Below, piece by piece: positions 24,763 through 37,350 of a DNA stretch of 64,000 nt. The position numbers and the translations under genes are program-made. The notes below the pieces were generated by a model. It searched no databases. It saw only the letters and a list, made by a program, of their open reading frames with translations, and was not told the DNA's origin. Each line of letters begins with the position of its first letter. Position 1 is the first letter of the stretch. Source of the stretch: Galbula dea (lineage: Eukaryota > Chordata > Aves > Piciformes > Galbulidae); the NCBI GenBank assembly GCA_013399015.1, contig VWZX01002690.1:248001-312000 (forward strand), in the 5' to 3' direction.

Positions 24763-25168
24763 TAGAACCTCTCCTATGAGGGTAGGCTGAGTGTCAGGGT
24801 TGGTCAGGCTGGAGAAGACAAGGCTCCAGGGACACCTTGTTGAGGCCTTTCAATACTTAAATGGGGCTCAGAAGAAAGACAGGAACAGTCTTTTTAGCAG
24901 AGCCTGTTGCAACAGGACAGGGATGGTTTTGAACTGAAACAAGGAGGTTTAGACTGGATATAAGGAAGGATTTTTTTATGATGAGGATGGTGAAACAGGT
25001 TGCCCAGAGAGGTGGGAGATGTCCCATCCCTGAGACCATTCCAGGTCAGGTTGTTTGGAACTCTGAGCAACCTGATCTTCTTGAAGATGTCCCTGCTGAT
25101 TGCAGGGGCTCAGACTAGATGACCTTAAAAGGTCCCTTCCAACCCAAAATGTTCTATGATTCTGTGAT
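24763..25168 (+). mobile_element. CR1 LINE fragment, diverged
   Basis: Forward-strand CR1 of about 405 bp starting in the 'cctctcctatgagg..aggctgag' region just upstream of the usual TTGGG motif. The ORF2 C-terminal region is degraded (indels around 24970-24990 and 25040-25070). The 3' end is recognisable ('gatgacctt..aggtcccttccaaccc' then 'gttctatgattctgtgat'). Confidence 0.92.
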
Positions 25169-28100
25169 AAACTTAGTCTCACAAAACAGGCCCTGGTCAT
25201 TTTATTTATTAGTATAGACTCAGATCCTAGAGGTCTGCCAGAGACTAGCCCAAGTACCAAAAGCATGCTAACCACATTAGGGTGGTGTTTATACTGGGGC
25301 CAGTTGGCTGAGCTGTCAGAAGAGCTGATATCTGAAGTTTGATACTGACTGGTAAAGCAACAAACTGACAAAACCAAACCAACCAAGGCCACAGAAAACC
25401 CCAAAGCCTGGAGTCTTATTTCATACCATCCCTGATGGAGAGGGAAGTGGGGTAGGAGCAGCTGTGAACAGGGACTCTGTTTCCCTCAAGGCAAAGGAAA
25501 TGTTCCTCAGCCTGGATCTACCATAGTGACTGCTGCTGTGTTCCAGCTCCTGGGTGCAAAGGCCAAAGAGTGTGTGTGGATGGAAGTGTGTCCTGGCAGG
25601 TCACTGCACAAGATCATTAAATCAGGAGTCCAGGTGCAGTCTTAGCTTTACCAGGTAAATTAAACATTCTTAATTCAGGTAATTAAACATTTTTGGGCCA
25701 TGAAGCTGACCATTTTATATAAGTCAATATCTAATACTCTCTCTCTGCCTATATATTTATGCATCTACTCTGGGGCTGCTGAAAAAATGTCTCTTTGACA
25801 GATATTTTTAACAAGATACAGATTTCCCACCAAATGTGCTGGTTATTGATGAGAAAACCAGCAACAGATAAAAGAAAGAAAAATGTGAACTATTTTAGCT
25901 TTCAACAAAAATGTTTGGATTTACTTCATTCTTTTGCTAATTGTGCTGTGGTTTTGTTTGCTTTGGGGGTTTGGGTTTGGTTTTGGTTTTCAGATGAAGA
26001 GGGACTCCCTCCCTCATCTATCCTTTTTTATTACTCTTGTTGGTGTCACTGAAATATATGGCTTTAGTTTCTTTTGTTCAAGGAAAAACAAAACAAAACA
26101 AAGCAAAACAGTATGGGGAACATCAGAGGGGGGGGAAACCAATAAAATTTTGACATTTCCCATGAAAACTAAATTACTTCTTCAGCCAGCTGAAATAGGC
26201 ACCCATGAACATGCTGATGCTTTCCAAATGGTAGTAGATAGAGGCACTTAATCACCAATTTAAGTAGGAAATGGGCACCAAGGGAATTTTTCAGGGAGTG
26301 ATTTAGCTATATGCAAATCTGTTGTGTACTGCAGTACAGAGGCACCCAGGAGCTGAACACTCTAGAGCTTGGCAAGGGATTAGGTAACTATGAAGATTTA
26401 AGAGCCAGGACAAAGCTAGATGTAGGTGGGGAATAATATCTTGGTCAATATATCCTCTGGTGTAGACAGACAGATAAACATGGAGATAAAGCTTACTACA
26501 GCAGTGAAGAAAAATGCATCACAGGCAAAGAACTGAAAAGAGAATTCCAGAAGACACTGAGAGATTTTTCCCCTTTTTCTTCCTCTTTACTGAATATTTA
26601 TTGTAATAGAAGCATCATGGCAAAACCTCAGGACCAAGCCCATTGTGAACTCAACCCTTCAAGGTATCAGTGTTGTAATATTTCTCATCACTAACATGAG
26701 CCTGTGAGTGCTTGCTAGTGAGTAAGAGAATTTATATGTCTGGACTAAAAGCAACACTGCTGTAAAGTCTATACACAAGGCATTATTATAAACAAATCAA
26801 AGGTGTAAATAAATTGCAGCTTCCTGTATTCATAGACTCAGTATTATGCATCACAAAAAGGTCTACATTAAGTTGTAGTTTGTCATCCTCCAATTATATG
26901 CATCAGTTTCTGTCATCCTCATAATGGCTCAGTTACTACCTGTAAAGTAGCTACAGTAAAGCTGCACCAAGCTGCTATGACATGAGGAAAGAATTGATAT
27001 TCTTATTCTTGGACTCCTTTGCCTGAGCTGATGTGTGGCTTCTGGTACAGGAAGGTTCTTCTGGATCACCCTAGACAGGCAAGAGGTTGGTACAGGAACA
27101 GGGCAGCCAGGATGGAAAACAAACCACAAGTGCATTATAGGAACACAGCATCACAGGAATTTTGATCAGAAGAAGGAGAGCTCCAAGCACACTTTGGATG
27201 AAGCAAGAAAACATCAGGAAGCTCTGAGCATCACCTCAAGGCTAGATCTAGTCTTGCTGGACCTTTTTCAGGGGCTGTTCCAGGGGATTGTCAGGAGCAC
27301 CAAAGGGGGAATCAGGCAAAGCTGTATAGCAGTCAAAAATGTTCTGCTCAAGAGGATGTCATGACAAAACTTGTGTGATGAAAGGTAATCAAGATCTCTA
27401 CTGAGTTTTGGGGTTGTTTTTTTTGTTGTTAAATCTGAACTGGAGGCAAAAATATAAAAACCCTTATTACTTAGAGCACTCCCACCAGGTACAATTGAGC
27501 AGCCCCTGTCACATTTGAGATGAAACAAAGATTCAGGCCAAGCTTTCCCAGGTGTTCTAATGCCTGCCCTTGTCACTCCCTCCACACCAAATGTACCTCA
27601 ACCTGGACAAGGGTAGGATCCTCCAAATTTATCTATAGGCACCTAAAACACATGAGGCCAAGGTAAGCTATTCCAGAGGGTAATTACATGCTTCCCTTAG
27701 GACTGGCTAAACTGATCTCCAGGAGTATGTCTGTCTCTGCGCTGAGGAAGTCTTTCTGCCTAGCTAAGAGGAATGACTCTCCCCCCATGTTTTAGTCCCT
27801 TCAGGCCTGATTTGGCAGAAGTCTCCACCTCTTACATGGTTGACAAATGACTGAGCAGTGACTCTGAGGCTTTCTCCTCTTAGTTTTCATGAGAAAAATT
27901 CATCTGTCACTTCTGTGCAAAGCTGAAACTATCAGAACTTTACATAGGAGAGGAAAATGTTTCCCCAGTTATCTGTGTTGAATAGTCTCTGGCAGATGTT
28001 GATCCTGAAGTCCACCCAAAAATAAATCAAAGCAATGATCCTCCTTAGGCTTAGTGCCACATCTCCAGCTCTCTGGGTATCACTGCATGGGACCCCAAGT

Positions 28101-29539
28101 CAACAGCTCAAAAAAAAGTGTTTCAATCCTGTGCCTCAGTTTTTCATCTTAAAATCAATGAGATAATAATGGTTTGTTCCATCTCCTTTACCCTTCCTGT
28201 GTGTCCTTCTTGTGGATTCTCTGGGAATGTTTGTACTCTATTGCAAAGGCACTTCTAGTGAGGTGCCTATGCAACACAAAGGAATAATGACAATTAATAG
28301 CAATATCACAGTTCATTAGGTTTACTGAGTTCTGGCCCATGAGTTGATAGGAGTGAGTTTCTTTTAATAAAAACAAAAGCAAAGTCAAAGTTATATTTGA
28401 TTTTTGGTTGCTTCATTGGGGATATTTCTGCAATGCACTGAGGGAAGATTTGCATTTGCTTGGCTCATGCTCAGAGCTGAAAGTCCCATGATTCTGATGG
28501 GACATATTTGAGCCCAAGGTAGGAGAGGTACTGAGAACTAGGATCCCCTGATATAGGCTCAGTGTGGTATTTTTATGAGCATTCCAAAAGGAGTAGGAAT
28601 TCCCAGTTTTCTTCCAGATCCAAGGTCTGGCAATGAGGTTGATGTTTCCCCAAAAGTGGGGATGTAAGTTGTAGCTTTAAGGAGTTCTTGAAATATTTAG
28701 GACTTGGGTTGGCTGGAACAAAATCTGTCTCCACTAAATGAACCCTAGGACCTTTAGAGATGACAGAAATTTGGATGTAGGTGGTCAGACAAGGGAAGGC
28801 ACTCTGTGTCCCAAACCAAGTGCTGTTGGGGAGGGTGGGCTGCCAGGATAGAAAGGTAGGAGAGGTGGTGGAGTCAGTGCCAGGAAGAACAGGAGTGTAA
28901 AAAGTAGTAGAGCTCAGTTTTCACAGAGCAGCAAAGCAAACTGTGTCCCTGAGCAGTGTGATATGGTGATGCCTCTCAGCTGAGAAGCCACCTCATGGGA
29001 ATTAAAGATGTGGCTTGACCAGCACTCCAGGGATGCTGATCAGCCACAGAGGATTCTTCACAAGTGGAGGGCACATAATTACTTTTTATATGCAAGCTAC
29101 TCTAATTATCCTGTAGGGATTCATTTCAGGTTACAGAACTTTTATTGAAAGCCATTTAATTTTCAGTGGCTGTCACTTGAAGTGGACAAAGTAGAGGAGC
29201 ACAGGGAAATTACTTAGCACAGGTCCAGACCCTTCATCTTTTGCATACACTCATATAACATCATTTTTATCTTCTGTTCATACAGGCTGGCAGTGAAACT
29301 GCACATAGGTATAGAATAGAAGGGGTTGCTGGTGTCAGCTCATTAATAATAGTGTGAACAAATAGGTAATTTTACATTATACCTGTAGTTATTTTCTGGA
29401 TAAAATAAAGAGCAAATATTTATGTACAAGTGTGTAACACAAGACTGCAATACTGCATATCCTGACCTTTAATGGGCAACAACCAAAACCCTCCATGGTT
29501 ATTGCAGTAAAGAGAAGAAAAACAAGCAAACAAGGAATT
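25169..29539. other. Noncoding single-copy DNA, ~4.4 kb
   Basis: No gene or clear repeat. A GGGTTTGGG-rich run lies near 25964-25990 and an AAACA-rich run at 26084-26108. Frames of about 105-109 codons near 27035-27585 overlap on opposite strands and have no domain. Confidence 0.6.
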
Positions 29540-29755
29540 ATTCCAAGGCTTTTGGGAAAGGATGTAAGTTCAGATGCTTCAGGGCATAAAACAGACTGTG
29601 GATTAGGAGGAAATTTTCCCTGTGGGCAAATTGTCTTTGTAACAAGCTACTGCAGAGATTCTGGCATGCTTGTCTGAAGCCAGCCAATTTTATAAACAGT
29701 TTGCTGAAGGAGGTGGACAACTTGTCTGATCCAGCATGTCCTCTGTGTACTCACA
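29540..29755 (+). mobile_element. Probable ancient amniote LINE 3' tail (CR1/L3-like)
   Basis: A series of short blocks in the right order resembles an old tail I remember from amniote genomes: 'gcttcagggcataa', then 'aggaggaaattttccc', 'gggcaaattgt', 'ctactgcagagattct', 'gcttgtctgaagcc' and finally 'ctgatccagcatgtcct'. It does not have the avian CR1 octamer end. The match comes from recall rather than alignment, so the family name is tentative. If correct, it far predates the other CR1 copies here. Confidence 0.55.
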
Positions 29756-30753
29756 TGACAAATGAGAGCTGCTTCTATTATACCTACTAGGAGGAGTTTT
29801 GTTTGCTCTAACTCGGTTCTTGATGCTTTTCCAAATGTAAATTCAACCAGCTGGTGGATAAGGTTTCCTTTCCTATGTACCTTCCTATTGCTCTCCTCAT
29901 GGCAGAGGAGTGTAAAATGTCATCTGCCTACACTGCAGGCAGATACCACACCTGGGAAATGACACCTGTAGCTCAGCAGAGCACCCTCAGTGCAGTTGGC
30001 AGTTCCAAAGGACCAGCTGCAAGTCTTTGCTAAGGTTTCCCCCCAGCACTAGGTGACACAGCTGAAGCTCCTCTTCACCTGCCTGAGTGGATTTGTTCCA
30101 TGAGCAAGTGACTCTAATTAAAATGTAATTAAGGCTCACCAAATGAGCCCCCTCAGAAGAGGGCAATGTCTTAGAGGGGTTGAGAAGGAGCTAGAAGTTG
30201 AGAAAGTAAGTTTTGCTCTTTGCCAGTATTTTCATGTGGGCTTTTTATGGATGGGAGCTGGATGCTCTGTGTCCCTGACAGTACTCTATGTGGATGTGGT
30301 CCCCATGTCTACACATACCTTATGCTTCTCTCCACCCCTGTGAGAGTGTGGATCCAGGCAGGGAACCATAAGTGAAGCCATACCCCAGTCTAAAGGAGAG
30401 GGTGCAAGCTGCAACCCATGGGTATCCAGCCTTCATCTCAAATGGTCTCCCCTGGGATGGTGATCCTGCTCCTCCAAAGGGGTGTGGGAGCAGGAGGGCT
30501 GGGCAAGCAGCACTGCTACAGGCATTTAATGCTGTGTTATTTACTGCTTTGATTTTGGGCATCTCAGTGTGAGGTCAGTGAAAGCTGTAGCAATTCAGCA
30601 TGTTGGAAAATCAGACCCAGCTTGTCTTAAATTGACTATCCCCAGCAAAAAGCCTCACTGGAATCATTTTACTTCAGTTCTGTAGCTACATTTTCCCCAC
30701 ACACACATTTTTATTGACAGGTATAACAGCACTTTCCCATCACAGTCATTTTG
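29756..30753. other. Noncoding single-copy DNA
   Basis: No gene recognised. Open frames of about 80 codons at most overlap on both strands. Confidence 0.6.
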
Positions 30754-30806
30754 GTACAACTTGATGATCTTAAAGGTCCTTTCCAACATTAATGATTTTA
30801 TGAGAT
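30754..30806 (+). mobile_element. Very short CR1 3' tail
   Basis: Only the terminal ~50 bp: 'caacttgatgatcttaaag', 'gtcctttccaac' and 'aatgattttatga'. It is an extreme 5' truncation of a forward-strand CR1. Confidence 0.8.
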
Positions 30807-32739
30807 AGTCTTTTCTGTGAACATGGCATAGTATCTGTTTGTATTTCTGGCTGGTACCTTCTGCTACAGCTCAAAATTTCTGGGTTTATTTGTATGGAGA
30901 TAATATAATCACTTGTCCTGGGATTTCCCTACTGTGTTCCACAGAAGCCCAGTTGGTGAGGGTGAGGTTTGTCAGTGAGGGTTGGTACATGGGTGGTCCC
31001 AAGTTACCTGGTCCTAAACCCATAGAAGCCTTGGTTATAACCCACTCCTGGGCCTGCAGAAAGATACAGGCTTGGTGTCCCACCATGATATTCAGCCAGG
31101 CAGAAGGACCTCCAGGTTACAAAGCAATTCCCACAGCAGGACTAATTTTTGGAGCGCTGACATAAGTTTTTAATGCTGCTAGTTCAAATAAGTTTGGAAA
31201 TTGCTGGATTATAGAAGAACTCACAGTTTAGCAAGCTGTTGCCTGAGGATTTTACAGGAAAATAAAAGGAAAAAGAAAAAAAGAGAGGAAAAATGAAAGC
31301 ATATGAGCTTATGCTAAAATGGGTTTGTGACTTGGGATACTGCAATTTTAACTGGAGCAGAGATGGTGGGAATGCTGGATTTGTACAAAGCAAGGCCAAA
31401 CCCAAGTGTCTCAGTTTGACCACCCAAAGTCAGAAGCCTTTTCTGATGCTTTTTGACTTTAATTTGTGTATAAATTATCAACCTGCTATGAATTATCCAT
31501 TCCTCTTCAGGCTTCCAAAGTGAGTCAAAGTCTGTACGTTCTGTATAAGACAGAAAAATGAGATTCTGCAGATGGAAAATGCTGCTGCATTTTCCTCCTA
31601 AGAAGTCTTACAAAGCCTAAGCATCCAGCCCCCTGTGCAGAATGCAGCTGGCTGTTATTCAAGTACTCCTTGAGGGAGGGTACAGGGAGTTATGATATGC
31701 AGTGAGCTAGGATCTAGCTGAGGTTCCCACCAAGAGGCTCTAATTCCAGGAAGCAATGCTCACAGGAAGGTATGGAGCTCCTTTCAGCAGGGATATTAAT
31801 GCCTGACAAAGTGTCTGCATGTCTCTGCCTAAGCATTGAGTGATTGCTTTCTGCTTTCTGGAGAACTTCTATGGAGTTCTGTGGAGCAAACATTTATGCT
31901 AGGACTGCTCCCATCCATAGTTTTTGCAACCCAACAGTAAGGTCTTCATGGGCCTTCCTCCAAAATATTCACAGCTACTCTGGTGATGACCAAAGTTTGC
32001 TGAATCTGTTATTAAGTAATATCCCTTAATTCAATAATCCACCAGAAATTAGGACACTAAGAGGCTTTGTGTATTAGCACTTATGGATTTCTCTGCCACA
32101 TCATCACATGACAGGTTTCCATCTCAGAGAGCTACTCCAGGTCAGCAGGTAAAAGGCAGTAACAAAGGGAAGCAGAACATGTAACAAATTCAATGAGCAT
32201 CTATTATCAGCCTGATTACACATTGCACCACACAGAGCCCTAATGATTTCAGTGAGGCTCCATGCAGCATAAGGAGTCTCCCATGTAGATTAGTTTACAA
32301 GATCAGGGTCTCCATATGGAACATCTCCTCCCTCCACCCCTTCTTGTTCTGTACAGAACAGTGCAAAACAAAGGCTCTGCCTTTTTGCATCTTCACCAGG
32401 GTTTAGTTGTAGAGTGATTTAAACAATGACAGGGAAGAAAATACTTCTCAGGGCTATTTCAAGCCTGTCTTGGCTTTTCTTTCTTTGGTCACTCGCTGCA
32501 ATCTTCCCTGTGCAGTTACCTTTCTAATAATGCTTGTGATGCATTCCTGCTGCCACAGCATTACGTAGAGGTGCCTGAATTCATAGCATTCAGTTCCCAG
32601 GCATAATTCTGTGGAGTGGGAGGGCTGGGTGTGTGTAATATTAAAGTGGGGAGGGAAGGGGTGGGAATCAAATGTCAGAAACTTCATATTGATACTTTGA
32701 TCAGAAGCAACATGAGGCTGAAAGTTTTTGAACAACAAA
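30807..32739. other. Noncoding single-copy DNA
   Basis: No gene recognised. An A/G-rich stretch lies at 31256-31297. A 108-codon frame at 30839-31165 has no domain and is probably chance. Confidence 0.6.
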
Positions 32740-33440
32740 CCATTTGAGAGTGTGTAACATGCTTGTGAAAATATTCATGGCATAATTAGATAAATAACAG
32801 ATCCAGTGTCTATTTTTACTTTCCCTTGATGAGAAGCTTTGCAGGAGAGACTGCTGGTAGTTAATTCTCCCTAACAACAATCTGTGTAATCACAAACCCC
32901 AATTAGCTGTGCCTGTTCTATGCTATACAAACTATTTCCTTAGCGCTTCACATCACTACTTTGTAATTAGCTTTCATCTACACAAGCTTTGACTAAAAAA
33001 AACTATAAAAGAGTGTAAGTGATTGTACTGCCACTCAGTACTCTGCAAAATAATCGCCAGCGATTTCAATCAGATTAATTTTATCACCCGTATTAAGGAA
33101 AATTACCTCCCTCTTCACTTGCTACAGCTGAGGGCTATTTCATTTCCTGAGATGTTCATAAAAGCATAATATAAAGCAATCTGTAATTGTAAATATCCTT
33201 CCCTAATAACTTGGAGATATTTCCTTAATACATCTTTACATTTGGAGTTTCCGTTCCATAAAATACAGTAACAAGGGCTCTATTATGCTTTAAGTGTGTG
33301 CTGTTAAGCTGGACAACTTAGCCCTGTCCTTCCTGTTTTTACACTGGGTTATATTTAACTTGCAGATAATGGGAACAAGGTTTAAAAGTGATGGAGCGGA
33401 ATAATGGCGTTACAGCACTAATATATCTTGCCTGGGTGAG
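32740..33440. promoter_or_regulatory. Candidate conserved noncoding element / enhancer-like block
   Basis: About 700 bp of AT-rich but complex sequence without transposon or simple repeat. It keeps several CpGs (near 32944, 33055, 33061, 33090, 33252, 33397 and 33408), whereas the flanks are strongly CpG-poor. It contains homeodomain-type TAATTA sites at 32783-32788 and 32964-32969 and many AATTA/ATTAA variants. No open frame spans it. This texture is typical of vertebrate developmental CNEs, but conservation is inferred, not measured. Confidence 0.45.
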
Positions 33441-33596
33441 GAATAGAACTTTACAGCCTATTTCAGGTCAGCCAACACCAATTCCATTCTTCACAGCCTG
33501 ACAACTTTCACCTTCACCCGTGCTCCAGGTAGGGATTAAAAACTACTTGCCAAACGAAGCTGAGGTTTGGCCAGCCCCATGCTTCACACACACTTC
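33441..33596. other. Short noncoding spacer
   Basis: Unique sequence between the CNE-like block and the next CR1 tail, still with scattered CpGs near 33520 and 33557. It may be a diffuse continuation of the CNE-like block. Confidence 0.5.
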
Positions 33597-33726
33597 TGTG
33601 GAGGCATTCAAGACCAGCCTAGACACGCTTCTGTGTGACCTGGTCTAGGGAATCCTGCTGTGGCAGGGGGGTTGGGCTAGATGATCTTTCAAGGTCCCTT
33701 CCAACTCCTAATATCCTGTGATTCTA
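33597..33726 (+). mobile_element. CR1 LINE 3' end
   Basis: A 130-bp forward CR1 tail: 'gaggcattcaagaccagcct' (end of ORF2), 'gacctggtctagggaatcct', 'ggttgggctagatgatcttt', 'cttccaactcctaa' and 'cctgtgattct'. It is the same subfamily as the tail at 61615-61702. Confidence 0.92.
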
Positions 33727-35593
33727 ATACTTCAAAATCCAAATAAAATAAGCCTAGGCAGCCTGCAATAGCTGCATGCTGCTGGCTCCTGTGGTAGACC
33801 TCTCAGGTACTGAGAGAGCAAAGCTCAGGTCACAGGCAGGGAATTTCCACTACTGCACCACTTGTGTGCTCAGCTTCTGCAGGGAGGACGTGGCACCAGC
33901 AAAGGTTTAGCAGCTGGTTTTGGGGCAACCTTAGGTGTGTGCTAGGAGGATCACGGCAGCCCAATATGTTGCTGCCAACAAGGTTTGGTAAGGTGTTCAG
34001 GCTGCTTTTTTGCTGAGATGTGGGAGATGTGCACCTAGGGCAGCTAGGAAGACAATTTTCATTTTCTCATGCCTAAATTTCCACTTCTGAGAAGGCCAGC
34101 TAATAAACAGTCACCTATAGCAGTTAGACAAAGGTTGCATCTCCAGTGGTTTCTATTGTCAGGAAATAAAGTGAAACTAGACAAAATTGGCCAATATCTG
34201 GAACTCTTTTTATGTGGAACAGGGATAGAGCTAGGTCTGATAGAACATGTGTTTTCAGTGCTGCTGAATATTTCACTGTCTTCATATTTGCTTTCATCCC
34301 AATTTGGAACAGAAAGTCAAATACTGACTACTAAAACTTCTGAAAATCACAAAGTTCAGAACTGTCAAAACATGCCAAGTTAGGATTTCTGATCTAAAGG
34401 AAAAGCTGAATATTACAAAACTGCAACACTGAGGAACACTTCTGAATGAAACCAAAGCATTTCATTGTAGCTCTGTTCAATATCAGTGTAAGTCTACCTG
34501 AAATCATCTTGATACTTCCCAAAAGCAGGAGTTTAGATGCCTTGCATTGTTAATTTCTTTGCTACTGATGGATTTTCTGAGTGTGCCACAAGGTACCTCA
34601 TCCAGCACCATCAGAATCACCCAGCACCCACTGCCAGAATCAAACACATACCCATTACCTACCATAACAATCACCCATAAACCCATCAACCACCATAAGA
34701 ACCACCCATAAACCCATCCCCCACCATCAGAATCCCCAGGTTCACCCCATCTAAGGCATGCAGTTGCATCCTGTGAAAAGTCATCCCCTAAAGAGAGATT
34801 TCTGGATGGATCTTGGTCACCAGGACATTAGGCATGCTGACTCTGCAGAGCAACCCAGATAAATGCTGAACAGAACTGAAACAGAACATTTAGTTTGGTT
34901 GAACAAGCTCAAGGGTTTGGAATTGTGTTGATCCAATCCCAAGGGAGTCACTCTTTCCCAGGTTTCTAAAGGCTGGTGATGCTCTTGGTCAATGTTCTAC
35001 TGAATGACATGCACCTGCTGGGTGGTCATTCACAATCTGGACTTTCTGGGGTGAAATAATATTCATTATTAAGCAGTAACACTGCTGACCTCTGCTACTT
35101 GATCATTATAGTTTTGAATGCTTGTGAGTTCTTTTACTGAGATGAAGTTAGCTAAGATAATGACAAGTTTTCTGACCACTATAAATACATATTTCTGTCA
35201 CATTTAAACTAGTAGATAATTAATGCAGAGCCAGCTGCTACTAATGTTCTGTACTAAGACTTGTTAATACAAGGCTCTAATAAAGCTGTTAATGCTGATA
35301 ATACCACACAGCATTTAAAACTGATGCAAAATTTGCCTTGGAATTTTCTCTTTACTACAGTGAGTTTGGATACATTTTGGGGTTTCTTTTTATAATTAAC
35401 CTCCAACAGCACACATCATGTTATCTGTCATCAATAAAGTCAGCCCTTGCCTCAGGGGTCCTGGAGTTTAAAAGGCAAGAACAAGAAAGTCAAGATGTGT
35501 TAGAAATCTAAAACAAGCAGGAGTCCTTATTTGCTTTATAGCAGAAGCAGGAGACCCAGCCAAGCCCAGAGCTGCTTAGCTTATATACACATC
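33727..35593. other. Noncoding single-copy DNA with a minisatellite
   Basis: Contains the degenerate tandem repeat at 34607-34738. No gene is recognised. 35040-35340 is AT-rich and repeat-free, but I see too little to call it regulatory. Confidence 0.6.
34607..34738 (+). repeat. Degenerate C/A-rich minisatellite, ~31-bp period
   Basis: Units begin with ACCAT: starts at 34607, 34661, 34692 and 34723 give two exact 31-bp spacings, after a 54-bp segment that holds two shorter, diverged units. The two best units share 'accacccataaacccatc'-like sequence. About 4.5 copies in total. Confidence 0.8.
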
Positions 35594-35640
35594 ACAGGAT
35601 CATTAAGGTTGGAAGAGATCTCTGAGATCATCAAGCCCAC
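35594..35640 (-). mobile_element. Short CR1 3' tail
   Basis: On the minus strand, the terminal ~45 bp of CR1: 'gggcttgatgatctcaga', 'gatctcttccaacct' and 'aatgatcctgtgat'. A highly truncated copy. Confidence 0.82.
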
Positions 35641-37350
35641 AGACAGATAAGTAAAGATAGTCTTTGTCCTGAGGAGCCTGAATTAATATAGACCTAGAGG
35701 AAAGTATGGCTGAACAAAACTGCTTTTTTTTTTGGTTTGCTTGTAAGAGTCTCTTCTTTCTCCTTCTCACTCAAACCCAAGAAAACTTGCAGAAGGGATG
35801 GGCATTTAAAAACACAGCCCAAACCTCTTGAAACCTCTGGAAGTTTTGGAGGATGCTGTTCCAAACTGACCTCCATTTCCCCAGCTGTCTGAGGAACATG
35901 CTAGTGGAAAGGAGCAGAAAGCATTCTCTGCTAATTCACTCACTGTTTCAATAAAGCCAACAGAAAATGAGAATAGTTCTGATCAGCAGAGTCAGAAATT
36001 GGTATTCCAACAATTTCATACAAGAAATTGGTTTGCCTCCATTTTACTAAATTATACTGTTCAGTAGTTAGCAGAAACTCATTTTGTAAGCAAATACCAA
36101 CTTTACCTATTTCTTAAGGCTCTGACCCACTGCTCATCTTAATGGCTTATAACTAAGAGTGTTCCAAGTGGTTGATACCATCTGTCTGCATCTGCTAGAC
36201 AAAAGGGTAGCAGCCTAGATCTGTGGCTTTAGTTCATTTAGTTTCTATTCAAGAAGCTGTGACATTAGTCTTTGGTATGGAACACTGCTGAAATGTGATG
36301 AAAGCCAAATGATTGTTTTTCTTTACCAGAAAAGAAAAGTGCAGTGGGTAATTAAAGAAAGGAATAAAAACGATGACATGGCAGCTGGGGACTGTGATGT
36401 TCTCTGGTCCCTGGATAAAGATGGCTGTGGAAATATCCCTATCTTCTGGGAATTCCAGAACAGAAGGGGAAAAGTAGGTTTCTGAGGGCCCAAAGTTAAA
36501 GCATCTGACTAAAATAAAGGTAAGGAGGAAGGGGAGTAGCTGGCTGCTCTGAACTCTGTCTAGGGACCAGATCTGTGGGCTTGTGTATGGTCTTGTGGTT
36601 GGTTCCCATGTGAATGCAAGGAATAGGATCACCTCCAACAAGCAGAAAGGGCTGTCAGAGATAGGTGGGAAAATCCTCTCTGCTGCAGGAGGTGTCAGAC
36701 ACATTCAGCAGGAGGATGCTAACTGCCTTCAGGCACAAGCTGAAGGCAAGTGTGTGTCAGTGACCAACAGTTTCTGACATCCAATGCCCATGACAGTGAA
36801 TATTAAGGGTAGGAGAGATCAAGGTCTCCTGTTGGAGAACTCAAGCTTCATAGTCTGAAAGCCTGTTTAGAACCTGGCTTTCACCTGAAGAGTTAAACAC
36901 TGACTAAAACTTTTGTAGCAGAAAGGGTCCAATTTGCTCATGATTTGTGTCCATACACAAATCAACTTAAAAGCCCTGTTTCTGGAAATGTTACAAGCAG
37001 AGAGAGAAGTTTCCCATTCATCAAAGCTGTTTAAACCCATTTGGAGCCTTTTTTTCTTGAGAAGCATTAAAAAGATTTAGCAGTTTAAGGAGAGATGAAG
37101 GCTATTTTCACACAGCCAGTTGAAATTGTTAAGAACTGCCTCTGCTTTGTCTCAAATGCACAGTGATGCCATTGGGGCAGCTCTGATAGGATAACATTTC
37201 CCTCTCTTGTTATTTTTAATATTGTTTGGAGTTGTTTTAGGGATCCTACTCTGACCATTTGCACCCAGAGCTCTCTTGTTCCCTTGACCAACAGATATTA
37301 CCAGCAGCAATTGGTGCAGAATCAGAAAATGATTTCTTTTAAGACTGTTG
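35641..37350. other. Noncoding single-copy DNA
   Basis: No gene recognised. The 151-codon reverse frame at 36249-36704 is the longest here outside repeats and CR1, but it has no recognisable domain, splice structure or promoter. Confidence 0.6.

Noticed and set aside
27268..27585. Reverse 105-codon frame opposite a 109-codon forward frame
   Set aside because: Overlapping opposite-strand frames of equal length with no domains indicate chance.
36249..36704. Reverse 151-codon open frame
   Set aside because: No recognisable domain, splice context or codon signature; length is compatible with chance in 64 kb of AT-moderate DNA.
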